21,167 nucleotides of DNA, from NCBI GenBank assembly GCA_002726335.1, contig PBSR01000102.1:1-21167 (forward strand), read 5' to 3'. The first letter of the stretch is position 1; every line of letters starts with the position of its first letter. The notes under the pieces were generated by a model. It did not search any database and had not been told where the DNA came from. It was given only the letters and a program-made list of their open reading frames with translations. This document shows, one piece after another, positions 1 through 7,699 of the stretch. The translations under genes and the position numbers were made by a program. The stretch is from Gemmatimonadaceae bacterium (GTDB lineage Bacteria > Latescibacterota > UBA2968 > UBA8231).

Positions 1-83
1 GCCTCTGTCGGCATGCCTTTCATGGTGACTGGAACTACACCATCCGGCCGACGGCAGACCCATGAAACGCACCCCTTATTCAT
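1..83 (-). CDS. Possible start of a further gene, cut by the window edge
   Basis: An open frame starts at ATG 83-81 and stays open for 27 codons to the window edge. The ATG overlaps the stop codon of the barrel protein as ATGA, the coupling style used at other junctions of this gene set, and AGGG lies 8 nt upstream as a weak ribosome site. The visible residues (MNKGCVSWVCRRPDG...) have two Cys and no recognisable family. It could equally be non-coding sequence after a damaged barrel gene. Confidence 0.2.
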   Translation of the reverse strand, partial: MNKGCVSWVCRRPDGVVPVTMKGMPTE

Positions 84-1108
84 CCGTGAGCCCTAAGGTC
101 GACCTCCTCACCGAGATGAGCGGTGCTCACGCCGGTGTCATCGGCCAGCGAGAAACTGTGCACATCGAGGGCGGCAGTCAGACCCGGGCGCAATGTCTTC
201 TTGGCCTTCAGCGCCACGTCCTGCAGACCGCCCCCGGCGGTATGCACGGGGATGTTGAGGAAGAAATCCGCGTAGCCGTAGAACTTGTGATTTGTGGCAA
301 ACAGCGTGTCGAAGACCTTCGTCTCGTCGTCGCCGGACAGATAGTCGTACCACAGGGTCAAATCCACACCACTGATACTGCGGCCAACACGGGCGCCGGC
401 GAAGAAGGCGGCCACATCGAGATCTGCCCGGTCACCGGTCTGGTAGGCTCCCTCCACACGATAGTCGAAACCGGCGGCCTGGCCCTTCTTGCGGGCCCCC
501 GCCGTGAACTGCTCTGTGGCAGGGTCGAGAGAGTTGTACAGCAGGAACAGCTCGGCTCCCGACAACGGCGCCACAGACGCGTAGACACCGGCAAAGGTCC
601 CGTTTGCAGCCGCCGGCGGCGATGAGGTATCCCCCAGTCTCGAGGCCACGACGTCGACCGTGGAACCTCCGGGACGCCACGTCCCGCGGACCGCGTCGAA
701 GGACCGGCCCTGGTGTGTCCAGCCGACAGCACCCACGAGCCGTTGGCCACCGAAGGCGATCTCCTGACGCCCGATACGCAGATCGACGCCTTTGTCGGCG
801 AAGTCTTTGAACTGCACCCAGCCCTGGTGCAGGTCGATGCGGTCAGCGCTGAAGTCACCGAGGGTGTTGCCCTCTTCGCCCCAGATGCGCACGTCCTGCC
901 ATTGCATGAAGGCACTGACGCCACCTTCGAGAGTGGCCGACAGACCGGCGCGGGTGCGTGTGGCGGTATGGCCGTCGCTGGCGACGCCATCCGTGTCACG
1001 CAGCTCCCAACGGGAGCGCACCTGACCACCTGCCGTGACGTCGGCAACGGCAGCGACCGCCCCCAATAGCAGAGCCGCGACAATCAATCTGCAGACTGCA
1101 AAACCCAT
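80..1108 (-). CDS. Outer-membrane beta-barrel protein, alginate-export/porin-like, C-terminally short
   Basis: This 342-residue protein starts at ATG 1108, not at an upstream ATG inside the nrfD-like gene, because GGAGGAGG lies 12 nt before it. A signal peptide is visible (residues about 1-22, hydrophobic LIVAALLLGAVAAVA). The rest alternates polar and hydrophobic residues as in barrel strands, and the phrases RIGRQEIAFGGQRLVG, RSFDAVRG and the final HLGEEVDL match the alginate_exp porin family. The family normally continues for several more strands after the HLG-E-DL motif and ends in an aromatic residue; here the frame stops after seven more residues (DLRAHG), and the other two frames also stop within about 12 codons. 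It follows the NrfD-like gene by 16 nt. A role in passage of nitrate/nitrite or another solute is inference from position. Confidence 0.75.
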   Translation of the reverse strand: MGFAVCRLIVAALLLGAVAAVADVTAGGQVRSRWELRDTDGVASDGHTATRTRAGLSATLEGGVSAFMQWQDVRIWGEEGNTLGDFSADRIDLHQGWVQFKDFADKGVDLRIGRQEIAFGGQRLVGAVGWTHQGRSFDAVRGTWRPGGSTVDVVASRLGDTSSPPAAANGTFAGVYASVAPLSGAELFLLYNSLDPATEQFTAGARKKGQAAGFDYRVEGAYQTGDRADLDVAAFFAGARVGRSISGVDLTLWYDYLSGDDETKVFDTLFATNHKFYGYADFFLNIPVHTAGGGLQDVALKAKKTLRPGLTAALDVHSFSLADDTGVSTAHLGEEVDLRAHG

Positions 1109-1124
1109 GGTTCCCCCTCCTCCT

Positions 1125-2348
1125 TTAGTCCTGCTTGAGTGAAGCCCCCGGATGACGCACGCGACCGGTTTCCACCGCGAGCGCGACACGAACGAGGGTT
1201 GTGAAAATGAAGAGCCCGAGTGCCCAGATTCCGACGGTTACCGACAGTTCCACCCAGGTCGGCATGTACTCGACGATCTCACCGAGAGGTGATGGGACGA
1301 AGCCGGGAATGATCAGGCCCAGGCCCTTCTCCATCCACACGGCGACAAACAGCAGCAGGCAAGCCGGATACAGCAGCCGCTGGTCGCGCCGCAACGGGTG
1401 CAGGGTCAGCACGACGGTGGCTACCACGTTCAGCGAGATCGCTGTCCAGATCCATGGTACGAGCGCGTTGTGGCCATGCAGACCGAAAAACAGGTAACGG
1501 GCACTCTCGGTATGGTGTGTGGGAAAGTAGAACTCCTTGAAAATCTCGGAGCCGAGCATGATCAGGTTCACCTGCGCCGCCACCGTGGCGATCATCGCCA
1601 GTTTTGACAGTGTGTCGTCGACGATGCGATACGCTGTCGTGGTGCGGATGAAATGTAGTGTGACAACGATGAACGCGGGGCCTGCGGCAAAGGCCGAGGC
1701 GAGAAACCGGGGGCCCATCAGCGCTGTGTTCCAGAAAGGTCTGGCCGGCAATCCCGCCAGCAGAAAAGCGGTCACCATGTGGATGCTGACAGCCCAGAAT
1801 ACAGACAGGTAGACGAAAGGCAGGTACTTCTTCTTCTGTGGCTCCCGGCCGCAGTAGTGCTCGTAGAGAATGTACAGCGGGATCAGCAGGTTCAGTGCCA
1901 GGTAGCCGTTGAGTACAAGTACGTCCCACGCCAGCAGCGACCGTGGCCAGTTGAAATACCCGAGGACGGGCACCAGATGCCACATGTTGTCGGGTCCACC
2001 CAGGTCGACGACGACGAAACAGAGGCACATGATCAGGGCGGCCACGGCCACGCCCTCACCGATCAGGACAGCGCGGGAGAAATCGACGTCATGAAGTACG
2101 TATGCCGGCAGCACCAGCATGACCGCCGCTGCCGCCAGGCCCACGAGGAACGTGAAATTGGAGATGTAGAGCCCCCAACTGACGTGATCGCTCATGCCGG
2201 TGACGATGAGACCGTCGCGCACCTGCACCGAATAGGCATACGCCCCCAGTAGAATGAAGAACGTCAGCGTCCCCATCCAGACGTGATACCTGGGCCCACC
2301 GGTAGTGGCCGCCGAAAGGGCGCTGCGCAGGAATCTCAGAAAGTCCAT
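1125..2348 (-). CDS. nrfD: NrfD/PsrC-type integral membrane quinol oxidoreductase subunit
   Basis: This 407-residue protein has about ten hydrophobic membrane segments, beginning near residue 28 (FFILLGAYAYSV) and ending near residue 393. Length, segment number and conserved features such as SWGLYISNFTFLVG and acidic or aromatic residues inside helices fit the NrfD/PsrC/DmsC-like family, which binds quinol in the membrane and passes electrons to an Fe-S partner on the outer face. It is encoded after the four-cluster Fe-S gene, its expected partner, but separated from it by 289 bp of repeats, which is unusual for this pair. With napDAB just upstream and no napC or napGH present, it is the best candidate for quinol oxidation feeding nitrate reductase (inference). 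The symbol denotes the family, not proven nitrite reductase function. The ribosome site is weak (GGGGTAGG directly before ATG). Confidence 0.88.
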   Translation of the reverse strand: MDFLRFLRSALSAATTGGPRYHVWMGTLTFFILLGAYAYSVQVRDGLIVTGMSDHVSWGLYISNFTFLVGLAAAAVMLVLPAYVLHDVDFSRAVLIGEGVAVAALIMCLCFVVVDLGGPDNMWHLVPVLGYFNWPRSLLAWDVLVLNGYLALNLLIPLYILYEHYCGREPQKKKYLPFVYLSVFWAVSIHMVTAFLLAGLPARPFWNTALMGPRFLASAFAAGPAFIVVTLHFIRTTTAYRIVDDTLSKLAMIATVAAQVNLIMLGSEIFKEFYFPTHHTESARYLFFGLHGHNALVPWIWTAISLNVVATVVLTLHPLRRDQRLLYPACLLLFVAVWMEKGLGLIIPGFVPSPLGEIVEYMPTWVELSVTVGIWALGLFIFTTLVRVALAVETGRVRHPGASLKQD

Positions 2349-2637
2349 CCTACCCCGGTACCCGTCCTCGCGCAGGAGTGCTCGTCGTGTAGTTCTTGCT
2401 CATGCCGACCGAGTCTCGCGTAGCGATGGCTGGCCATCGCGACTTGGTCGGCGTGAGACCAGCGTAATGATCGGAGTACCGATCACGCCGACATGCATCG
2501 CGGCCTGCAGGTGTTGGATTCCCGCTGATTCTTGAATCACCATTCACGCCGTCTCAGTCGGACTTTGCGCAGCGATGCTTGCATCGCGGCCTGCAGGCGT
2601 TGGATTCCCGCTGATTCTTGAATCACCATTCACGCCG
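2349..2637. repeat. Structured repeat-filled intergenic region
   Basis: This 289-bp gap holds no convincing gene. It contains a 60-bp direct repeat present twice and at least three strong hairpins. Hairpin 1 has an inner perfect stem 2423-2430/2433-2440 (GCGATGGC, 2-nt loop) continued by a 12-bp outer stem 2404-2415/2441-2452 with one G-T pair. Hairpin 2 is TGATCGG/CCGATCA at 2468-2485. Hairpin 3 is GCGATGC/GCATCGC at 2572-2587. No T-run follows a stem on the minus strand, so these are not classic terminators. A REP- or MITE-type origin is inferred. Confidence 0.75.
2494..2553. repeat. 60-bp direct repeat, copy 1
   Basis: The copy begins TGCATCGCGGCCTGCAGG and ends CACGCCGTC. It matches copy 2 at 59 of 60 positions (T versus C at 2512). 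It contains a 14-bp palindrome TGATTCTTGAATCA at 2526-2539. The offset between copies is 86 bp. Confidence 0.9.
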
Positions 2638-2639
2638 TC
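2580..2639. repeat. 60-bp direct repeat, copy 2
   Basis: This is the second copy of the repeat, differing at one base. Its end overlaps the last two bases of the TGA stop codon of the Fe-S gene, so the repeat lies exactly at the end of that reading frame. Its start lies inside the GCGATGC/GCATCGC hairpin. Confidence 0.9.
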
Positions 2640-3675
2640 AGTCCATGTAATACCAGAACTTCGGTTCGGTACCCAGGTCTTCCTTCAGACGGAAGACACG
2701 CTTGTGCTCGAGGACGTAGCGGATCTCGCTGTTGGGATCGAGCAGATTCCCAAAGACTCGCGCCCCTGTGGGACAGGCTTCGGCGCACGCCGGCAACTGC
2801 CCCTGGCGGGAGCGCTGGACACAGTACGTACACTTCTCCACCGCCCCCTTCGGCCGCAGGCGGTTGCCCAGGTAGTGCTGGTTGGGGTTGATCTCGTCCG
2901 CCGGGATCTCCGGCTCGCCCCAGTTGAAGCGTCGTGCCCAGTAGGGACAGGCCGCTTCGCAGTACCGGCAGCCGATACACCAATCGTAGTCGACGACAGT
3001 GATGCCGTCCGGCTCCTGCCAGGTAGCGCCTACGGGGCAGACGTCGACACAGGGCGGGTTGGCACACTGGAAACACTGCGTTCCCATATAGAAATGACCC
3101 TCCGCCGGGACCTGGTGGAAGTACTCGGCATCGCCGTCTTCGAAGGTTACCTGCCCCGCCTCCATCTCGAAGATACGGATGTACTGTGTGCTGGTACGAC
3201 GATCGAGATTGTTCTCCTTGACGCAGGCTTCGACGCAATTCCGGTAGCCCTTGCAGCGGGCGATGTTGAAGGCGTATCCGTAGAGCACACCGGGTATCGC
3301 CTCGGTGTCCCTGATGTGAACGTTGACCCCCTGGCGGATACGGGTCAGGTCCTCGAGGCGTTCGATGGTTTCGGCCTTCTCGCTGTCCGTCATCAACCGG
3401 AAGTTGCCTTTCAGCTGCTCCTCCCAGGCTAGCAACCTCTCATCCTTGTGCTCTTCGGCCTGCGTCACACTCGCTGCTGCTGCCGTGGCCGACGCCGTCG
3501 CCGTGGCACCCGTGAACAGCATGCCCAGAGCCCGCCGTCGATCTACGGTCTTGTCGAGCACAGAGTGGCCGCCGGTCGACTCGTCGGTACAGCCGCTACC
3601 GGATCCGGCAGTGCCGCGGGCCATCAGGGCGAACAGGTCGCGCAGCCTGAACTTGCGTCCGGTGCCACCCATCAT
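2638..3675 (-). CDS. Tat-exported four-cluster ferredoxin subunit (NrfC/PsrB/DmsB-like)
   Basis: This 345-residue protein is the electron-transfer partner expected for the NrfD-type subunit. Four cysteine groups are visible: C141-x2-Y144-x2-C147-x3-C151, C201-x2-C204-x4-C209-x3-C213, C233-x2-C236-x2-C239-x3-C243 and C282-x2-C285-x11-C297-x3-C301. The first group has Tyr where DmsB-type proteins have the second Cys, so it may hold a 3Fe-4S or otherwise altered cluster. A twin-arginine-like sequence (DRRRALGMLF, 45-54) followed by an Ala-rich hydrophobic stretch suggests Tat export, after an unusually long 44-residue leader. The start ATG overlaps the upstream cytochrome stop as ATGA; a second ATG follows directly, so the start is ambiguous by one codon. 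Periplasmic transfer from quinol to the haem proteins is inference. Confidence 0.9.
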   Translation of the reverse strand: MMGGTGRKFRLRDLFALMARGTAGSGSGCTDESTGGHSVLDKTVDRRRALGMLFTGATATASATAAAASVTQAEEHKDERLLAWEEQLKGNFRLMTDSEKAETIERLEDLTRIRQGVNVHIRDTEAIPGVLYGYAFNIARCKGYRNCVEACVKENNLDRRTSTQYIRIFEMEAGQVTFEDGDAEYFHQVPAEGHFYMGTQCFQCANPPCVDVCPVGATWQEPDGITVVDYDWCIGCRYCEAACPYWARRFNWGEPEIPADEINPNQHYLGNRLRPKGAVEKCTYCVQRSRQGQLPACAEACPTGARVFGNLLDPNSEIRYVLEHKRVFRLKEDLGTEPKFWYYMD

Positions 3676-4277
3676 CGATCCGTTCCGGTGCGCGGCACCT
3701 GCGGATACATCCGGGGCATACGCCTCGGGAAGGCCGGAGCGTGCGGGTCGTGGCAGCCGGTACAGGTCTCGACGACGCGATCACCGCGCCAGCCGCCGAG
3801 ACGTTTGCCGTGAGCACCACCAGCCCAGTCGCGGGCCTGCGGAGCATGGCATTGGGCGCAGAGCTGGTAGCTCTGGTCGAAGTCGACCGGATCACCGTGA
3901 ATCAGGTGCAGCTGGTTCAGGTCGTCGTAGTCATGGCAGGTGCCGCAGCGCAGCGCCTCGGCGTGTTCGAGGCGGATGTCGAGGTGCGACCAGCGCCCGG
4001 ATACATCGGATGTCGTCGGTTCCACGACGGCGTGGTCATGACACGAGTGGCAGGGAAACTGAGCGATCCTGCCCGTGCGTCTGGTGCTCTGAAACGGAGC
4101 GCCACCGGCCCCCGTCCGGCCCTGAACGACGACGGCATCAAGGACCTCCAGTTGACGTGGTCGCTGGACATTCGTCTCCAGTGACTGCGGGGACTGATGT
4201 GGCGCCGTGGGCTCGCCGCCAATACAGGCGACCAGGCACAGGGGCAGCGCCAGGGGAAGACGAGAACCGACGTTCAC
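3672..4277 (-). CDS. Tetrahaem c-type cytochrome lipoprotein
   Basis: I place the start at GTG 4277, giving 201 residues: it overlaps the napB stop as GTGA and GGAGG lies just upstream, and this start directly precedes a lipoprotein signal (LPLALPLCLVAC, lipid-anchored Cys18). Four CXXCH haem sites follow: CHSCH 76-80, CGTCH 111-115, CAQCH 140-144 and CTGCH 172-176, the last in the CTGCHDPH form common in c3/c7-type cytochromes. No other domain is recognised. Lying between napB and the Fe-S/NrfD pair, it probably carries electrons from the Fe-S protein to NapB, doing the job of NapC. The partner assignment is inferred from order only. The longer frame reaching 4331 lacks its own ribosome site and would bury the signal peptide. 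Confidence 0.85.
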   Translation of the reverse strand: MNVGSRLPLALPLCLVACIGGEPTAPHQSPQSLETNVQRPRQLEVLDAVVVQGRTGAGGAPFQSTRRTGRIAQFPCHSCHDHAVVEPTTSDVSGRWSHLDIRLEHAEALRCGTCHDYDDLNQLHLIHGDPVDFDQSYQLCAQCHAPQARDWAGGAHGKRLGGWRGDRVVETCTGCHDPHAPAFPRRMPRMYPQVPRTGTDR

Positions 4278-4987
4278 CCCGCCCCTCCGCCACGCTGGAA
4301 GACTTCCTGCGTGTTGCGTGGCACGTGGCATTGCTGGCAGTTCACCCGTTCAGGATGGCTCGTTCGCACGTCTGGGACCGCCGCGGGCCCGGCGTGGCAG
4401 GACAGACAACTCTGGCGCAGCTGCAACCCGTGTGGCATGGGTGGCGGGTTGCCGGGCAGGGCCGGGCGGTGCAACGATGGAATTCTGACGCTGAGCCAGT
4501 CGTTGTCGGCGAGAGATTCCATCCCCTCGCTCACCGCCATGCTCTGCGCGTGGCACTGCAAACAGTTGCGGTACTGCGGATGGGGCGTAACCGGGACATA
4601 GGCGTTGTACTTTGGCGTGAAGCCGCCCTTCTCGTGGCACACGTTGCAGGCTTGCGTGCGATTGATATTGGCATCCACTGCGTGGGGCACGACAGGTGGC
4701 GCCCCCGGGTACGCCCGGCGCGCATAGAACGTGGCCAGGTTGCGCAGCGGCACGCCCGACGCCGGTTGCATCAGCGGCGCCAGACTGGCCGCCTTCGGAT
4801 CGGCGCGCAGGGCCGCTCCATCGGCGAGGACCACGGCGAGGATGCCGCCGTCGTATGCCGGCGCCCGATGGTCCGGCGCACGCAGGCCGCCATCATCGCC
4901 AGCGCGCAGGACCTCGCCGACAACGACGATCAGTGCCGCCATCAACATGACGGTACCGAGGATCTTCCAGCCCCGGTGACTAGCCAT
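4274..4987 (-). CDS. napB: NapB-like periplasmic nitrate reductase cytochrome subunit, tetrahaem
   Basis: NapB is normally a small dihaem cytochrome that gives electrons to NapA. This 237-residue protein has an N-terminal membrane or signal segment (residues 8-26) and four CXXCH sites: 114-118, 142-146, 194-198 and 217-221. They fall into two similar modules. Module 1 reads PPVVPH (97-102), CNVCH, then [13 protein letters not shown] ending at 146; module 2 reads PPPMPH (181-186), CLSCH, then [15 protein letters not shown] ending at 223. Each module has the PPxxPH-CxxCH-HP-NCxQCH order known from ordinary NapB, including His residues suitable as distal ligands (102, 136, 186, 211). A tandem duplication of the NapB core is therefore likely. 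The start ATG overlaps the end of napA by 8 nt. The family call is firm; a separate four-haem NapB-related family is the alternative. Confidence 0.88.
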   Translation of the reverse strand: MASHRGWKILGTVMLMAALIVVVGEVLRAGDDGGLRAPDHRAPAYDGGILAVVLADGAALRADPKAASLAPLMQPASGVPLRNLATFYARRAYPGAPPVVPHAVDANINRTQACNVCHEKGGFTPKYNAYVPVTPHPQYRNCLQCHAQSMAVSEGMESLADNDWLSVRIPSLHRPALPGNPPPMPHGLQLRQSCLSCHAGPAAVPDVRTSHPERVNCQQCHVPRNTQEVFQRGGGAG

Positions 4988-7331
4988 CGCGGGCCTCGGC
5001 AGCGTTCAGACGCTCGACGCGGACAGCGCACTTCTTGTAGTCGGGCTGCTTCGAGATCGGACAGAAGGCGTCCAGCGTCAGTTCGTTGATCAGCAGTGAC
5101 TCGTCGAAGAAGGGGACAAAAACCTGACCGGTCGGGGGCTGACCGCGGCCGTCCAACCGGGCCGGCAGGTCCAGGCGCCCCCGCCGCGACACCAGGCGCA
5201 CGCTGTCCCCATCGAGGATGCCGAGACGACGCGCGTCGTCCGGGTGCATCTCCACGTAGGCGTGTGGCACGGCGCGGTGCAGCGTCGGTACACGCCGCGT
5301 CATGGAGCCCGTGTGCCAGTGTTCGAGAACCCGGCCCGTGTTCAACCAGAAGGGATACTCGGTGTCTGGAGACTCGGCCGGTGGCTCGTACGGCCGCTGC
5401 CAGAGCCAGGCGCGGTGATCCGGCTTGCCGTAGAAATCAAACTGTCCCAGGCTGGCGTCAGCGGCGGGATCGAGATCGGTGTTGTATCGCCATTGAGTGG
5501 AGCGCCCGTTGACATACGGCCAGATCACGCCCGGCTGGCGCCGCAGCACGTCGTACGGCGCCATGCCGTGCCTAGCGCCGTCGTGAAAGCGGCGGTATTC
5601 CTCCCAGATGTCACGGATGTGGGTCTCGTAGCTCCACGGAAACTGCTTCTCGAAGCCCAGCCGACGCGCCACCTCGATCAGTTGCCAGGTGTCCGACATG
5701 GCCTCTCCCGGCGGTTCGAGAAGCTGGTCGAACTGCTGCGTGCGCCGCTCGGAATTCCCGTACAGGCCTTCCCGTTCGATCCACATGGCCGACGGTAGAA
5801 TGACATCGGCAATATCCGTCGTCGGTGTCGGATACACGTCCGAGACAACGACGAAGCGTCCCTCCTTCTGCGCCCCGTCTCGATAGCGCTTCAGCTTGGG
5901 CATGGTGACCATGGGGTTGGTCACCTGAATCCACATGAAGCGCACGTCGCCGCGATCGAGAGCCCGGAACATCTCCACCGTGTGGTAGGTCGGCTTGGCC
6001 GGGATGTTGTCCACCGGCACGTCCCAGATCCTGGCCGCCAGTTCGCGGTGCTTCGGGTTCATGACCACACCCTTGGGCAGCTTGTGGGTCAGCGTCCCCA
6101 CCTCACGCACCGTGCCACAGGCGCTCGGTTGCCCGGTCAAAGAAAACGGGCCGTTGCCCGGCTGCGAGATCTTGCCGGTAAGCAGGTGGATGTTGTAGAC
6201 CAGGTTGTTGATCCATGTACCGCGCGTGTGCTGGTTCATGCCCATACACCAGAAGGACACGACCTTGCGCGCGGGATCACCGTAGAGCGCGGCCAGGTAG
6301 CGGATGTCATCGGCGGCAACACCCGAGATTCTCTCGACCTTCTCCGGCGTGTAGTCCTGCAGGAACTCACGGAAGTCAGCAAGATCGAGGTCCCGCGCCG
6401 CATCTTTGAAGGCGAAGCCGTCTTCCGTGCCGTAGCCGATGTCCGTCTTGCCTGCCTTGAAAGCGACGTGACGGTCGACAAAGTCGCGGTTCACCCAGCC
6501 ATTGTTGATGATCTCGTGACAGATGGCATTGGCCACGGCCAGGTCGGTCTGCGGCCGGAACAGGATCGACCTGTCTGCCGCGTGGCTCGTACGAGTCGTG
6601 CGCGTGGCAATGTCGACGATGAGGGTATCGGGATGGCGCAGTCTCCGGTCGAGAACACGCGAGAACAGGACCGGATGCATCTCGGCCATGTTGTTCCCCC
6701 ACATAACGAAGGTGTTGGCGTGGTCGATGTCCTCATAGCAGCCCATGGGCTCATCGAGACCGAAGCTTGTGAGGAACCCGGTCACCGCCGAGGCCATGCA
6801 CAGACGGGCGTTGGCTTCGACATTATTGGTGCCGATGGCGCCCTTGAACAGCTTGCTGGCCACGTACCCGTCAGGAATCGTCCACTGCCCCGAGCCGTAG
6901 ATTGAGACCGCATCCTTTCCGTGCGTCTCGATCGTCTCCTGCATCTTCGCTGCGACGATATCCAACGCCTCCTGGATCGGCACCTCCACCATCTTGCCGT
7001 TGCGGCGGACCATGGCTTTCGTCAGCCGGTCACTGCCGTACAGGGCCTGCACCGAGTGGTAGCCCTTGACGCAGGCCAGCCCGCGGTTGACGGGTGACGC
7101 CGGATCCCCTTTCACGGCGACGGCACGGCCGCCGGCGAGGCCGACCAGCAGTCCGCAGCCGACGCCGCAGAAGCGACACGGGGTCTTGCGCCAGTCGATG
7201 TCGCTGGTGTCGGCGTCGAGGGCTTCCCAGGCACCGAAGGAAACTCCAGGTATCATGCTCATCGCCGCAGTCGCCGCCGCGCCGCGCGCCATGCGGCGCA
7301 TGAAGTCTCTGCGTGTCACACTCGCCGTCAT
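4980..7331 (-). CDS. napA: Periplasmic nitrate reductase catalytic subunit NapA
   Basis: NapA reduces nitrate to nitrite in the periplasm using a bis-molybdopterin cofactor and one 4Fe-4S cluster. I use ATG 7331 (783 residues), with AGGAGG 5 nt upstream; a GTG one codon earlier is possible but too close to that site. A Tat signal is clear ([10 protein letters not shown] near the N-terminus). The cluster ligands are Cys52, 55, 59 and 87 (CRFCGVGC and CVKGYH). The Mo ligand is Cys178 in [12 protein letters not shown], the typical NapA context. The molybdopterin-binding phrases [22 protein letters not shown] and [12 protein letters not shown] are present, and the length is normal for NapA. The stop of napD overlaps the start (TGATG), and napB follows with an 8-nt overlap. 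Assimilatory nitrate reductase and formate dehydrogenase are less likely, given napD and napB beside it. Confidence 0.97.
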   Translation of the reverse strand: MTASVTRRDFMRRMARGAAATAAMSMIPGVSFGAWEALDADTSDIDWRKTPCRFCGVGCGLLVGLAGGRAVAVKGDPASPVNRGLACVKGYHSVQALYGSDRLTKAMVRRNGKMVEVPIQEALDIVAAKMQETIETHGKDAVSIYGSGQWTIPDGYVASKLFKGAIGTNNVEANARLCMASAVTGFLTSFGLDEPMGCYEDIDHANTFVMWGNNMAEMHPVLFSRVLDRRLRHPDTLIVDIATRTTRTSHAADRSILFRPQTDLAVANAICHEIINNGWVNRDFVDRHVAFKAGKTDIGYGTEDGFAFKDAARDLDLADFREFLQDYTPEKVERISGVAADDIRYLAALYGDPARKVVSFWCMGMNQHTRGTWINNLVYNIHLLTGKISQPGNGPFSLTGQPSACGTVREVGTLTHKLPKGVVMNPKHRELAARIWDVPVDNIPAKPTYHTVEMFRALDRGDVRFMWIQVTNPMVTMPKLKRYRDGAQKEGRFVVVSDVYPTPTTDIADVILPSAMWIEREGLYGNSERRTQQFDQLLEPPGEAMSDTWQLIEVARRLGFEKQFPWSYETHIRDIWEEYRRFHDGARHGMAPYDVLRRQPGVIWPYVNGRSTQWRYNTDLDPAADASLGQFDFYGKPDHRAWLWQRPYEPPAESPDTEYPFWLNTGRVLEHWHTGSMTRRVPTLHRAVPHAYVEMHPDDARRLGILDGDSVRLVSRRGRLDLPARLDGRGQPPTGQVFVPFFDESLLINELTLDAFCPISKQPDYKKCAVRVERLNAAEARDG

Positions 7332-7609
7332 CACTTCCTCCTGCGCTCCATGGCGTCTTCGAGCTGCTCGTGGCCCTGCTCGGTCTCATCAATGTCACCG
7401 AAGGTGAGAACCATACACTGGATCCCCGGCACATTCTGCAGTTTGTCCTGCAACTCCTCTTCAGCCTCAGGATCGGGCGTGTCCGTCACCAGGATCAGCA
7501 GGTCGGCATTGTCAGCCGGCATGGTCTCACATCCCGGCAGGGCCGCCAGACGTGCTGCGAGGCCTTCGGCATCGGGTTGGGGAAAGACGAGGTAGCTGCA
7601 GACGGGCAT
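7331..7609 (-). CDS. napD: NapD, chaperone for NapA maturation
   Basis: NapD binds the Tat signal peptide of NapA and holds back export until the cofactor is inserted. I start at ATG 7609 (92 residues), where the family fold begins (MPVCSYLVF). Upstream in-frame codons lie in the promoter region and overlap ywiC. Family features are the short ferredoxin-like alpha/beta sandwich pattern, with an early strand (CSYLVFP), a central [10 protein letters not shown] strand, the segment [16 protein letters not shown] and a charged tail. NapD proteins often read VPGV near this point. The gene overlaps napA by one base (TGATG), fitting tight coupling of chaperone and enzyme. The ribosome site is weak (GGATAGAGA). 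Confidence 0.88.
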   Translation of the reverse strand: MPVCSYLVFPQPDAEGLAARLAALPGCETMPADNADLLILVTDTPDPEAEEELQDKLQNVPGIQCMVLTFGDIDETEQGHEQLEDAMERRRK

Positions 7610-7666
7610 CGTTGTCTCTATCCATCCGGGGGGTGGAACAGGACCTGGGGCTGGCGTCGAGGGATA

Positions 7667-7695
7667 AGTATTCTGTATTCGGATCTGGTTGTCCA
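7667..7695 (-). promoter_or_regulatory. Possible sigma-70-type promoter for napDAB
   Basis: On the minus strand TGGACA (7695-7690, five of six to TTGACA) is followed after exactly 17 bp by AATACT (7672-7667, four of six to TATAAT). Transcription would start near 7660, about 50 nt before the napD ATG. The 88-bp gap upstream of napD is one of the few real gaps in the gene set. Confidence 0.35.
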
Positions 7696-7699
7696 GATC
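7682..7699. promoter_or_regulatory. 18-bp palindrome overlapping the putative nap -35 box
   Basis: GATCTGG-TTGT-CCAGATC is a perfect 7-bp inverted repeat with a 4-nt spacer. It overlaps the ywiC stop codon and the putative -35 hexamer of napD, the place expected for an operator. No T-run follows it, so a terminator is less likely. Which regulator would bind is unknown; the Rrf2 protein encoded two genes upstream is a candidate (inference). Confidence 0.35.

Noticed and set aside
2350..2547. 65-residue frame in the repeat region on the minus strand
   Set aside because: It is made up of the hairpin and repeat sequences, has no ribosome site and shows no protein-like pattern.
2494..2639. Two spaced direct repeats as a CRISPR remnant
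   Set aside because: The units are 60 bp with only two copies and a 26-bp gap, far from CRISPR geometry, and no cas gene is present.
3323..5089. 588-residue open frame on the plus strand opposite the Fe-S, cytochrome and napB genes
   Set aside because: Arg/Pro/Ser-rich antisense sequence with no domain; the minus strand carries haem and Fe-S motifs across the same stretch.
7662..7670. TACTTAT on the minus strand as a NarL/NarP heptamer upstream of napD
   Set aside because: It is a single degenerate 7-mer with no partner in the 7-2-7 arrangement, so too weak to claim.
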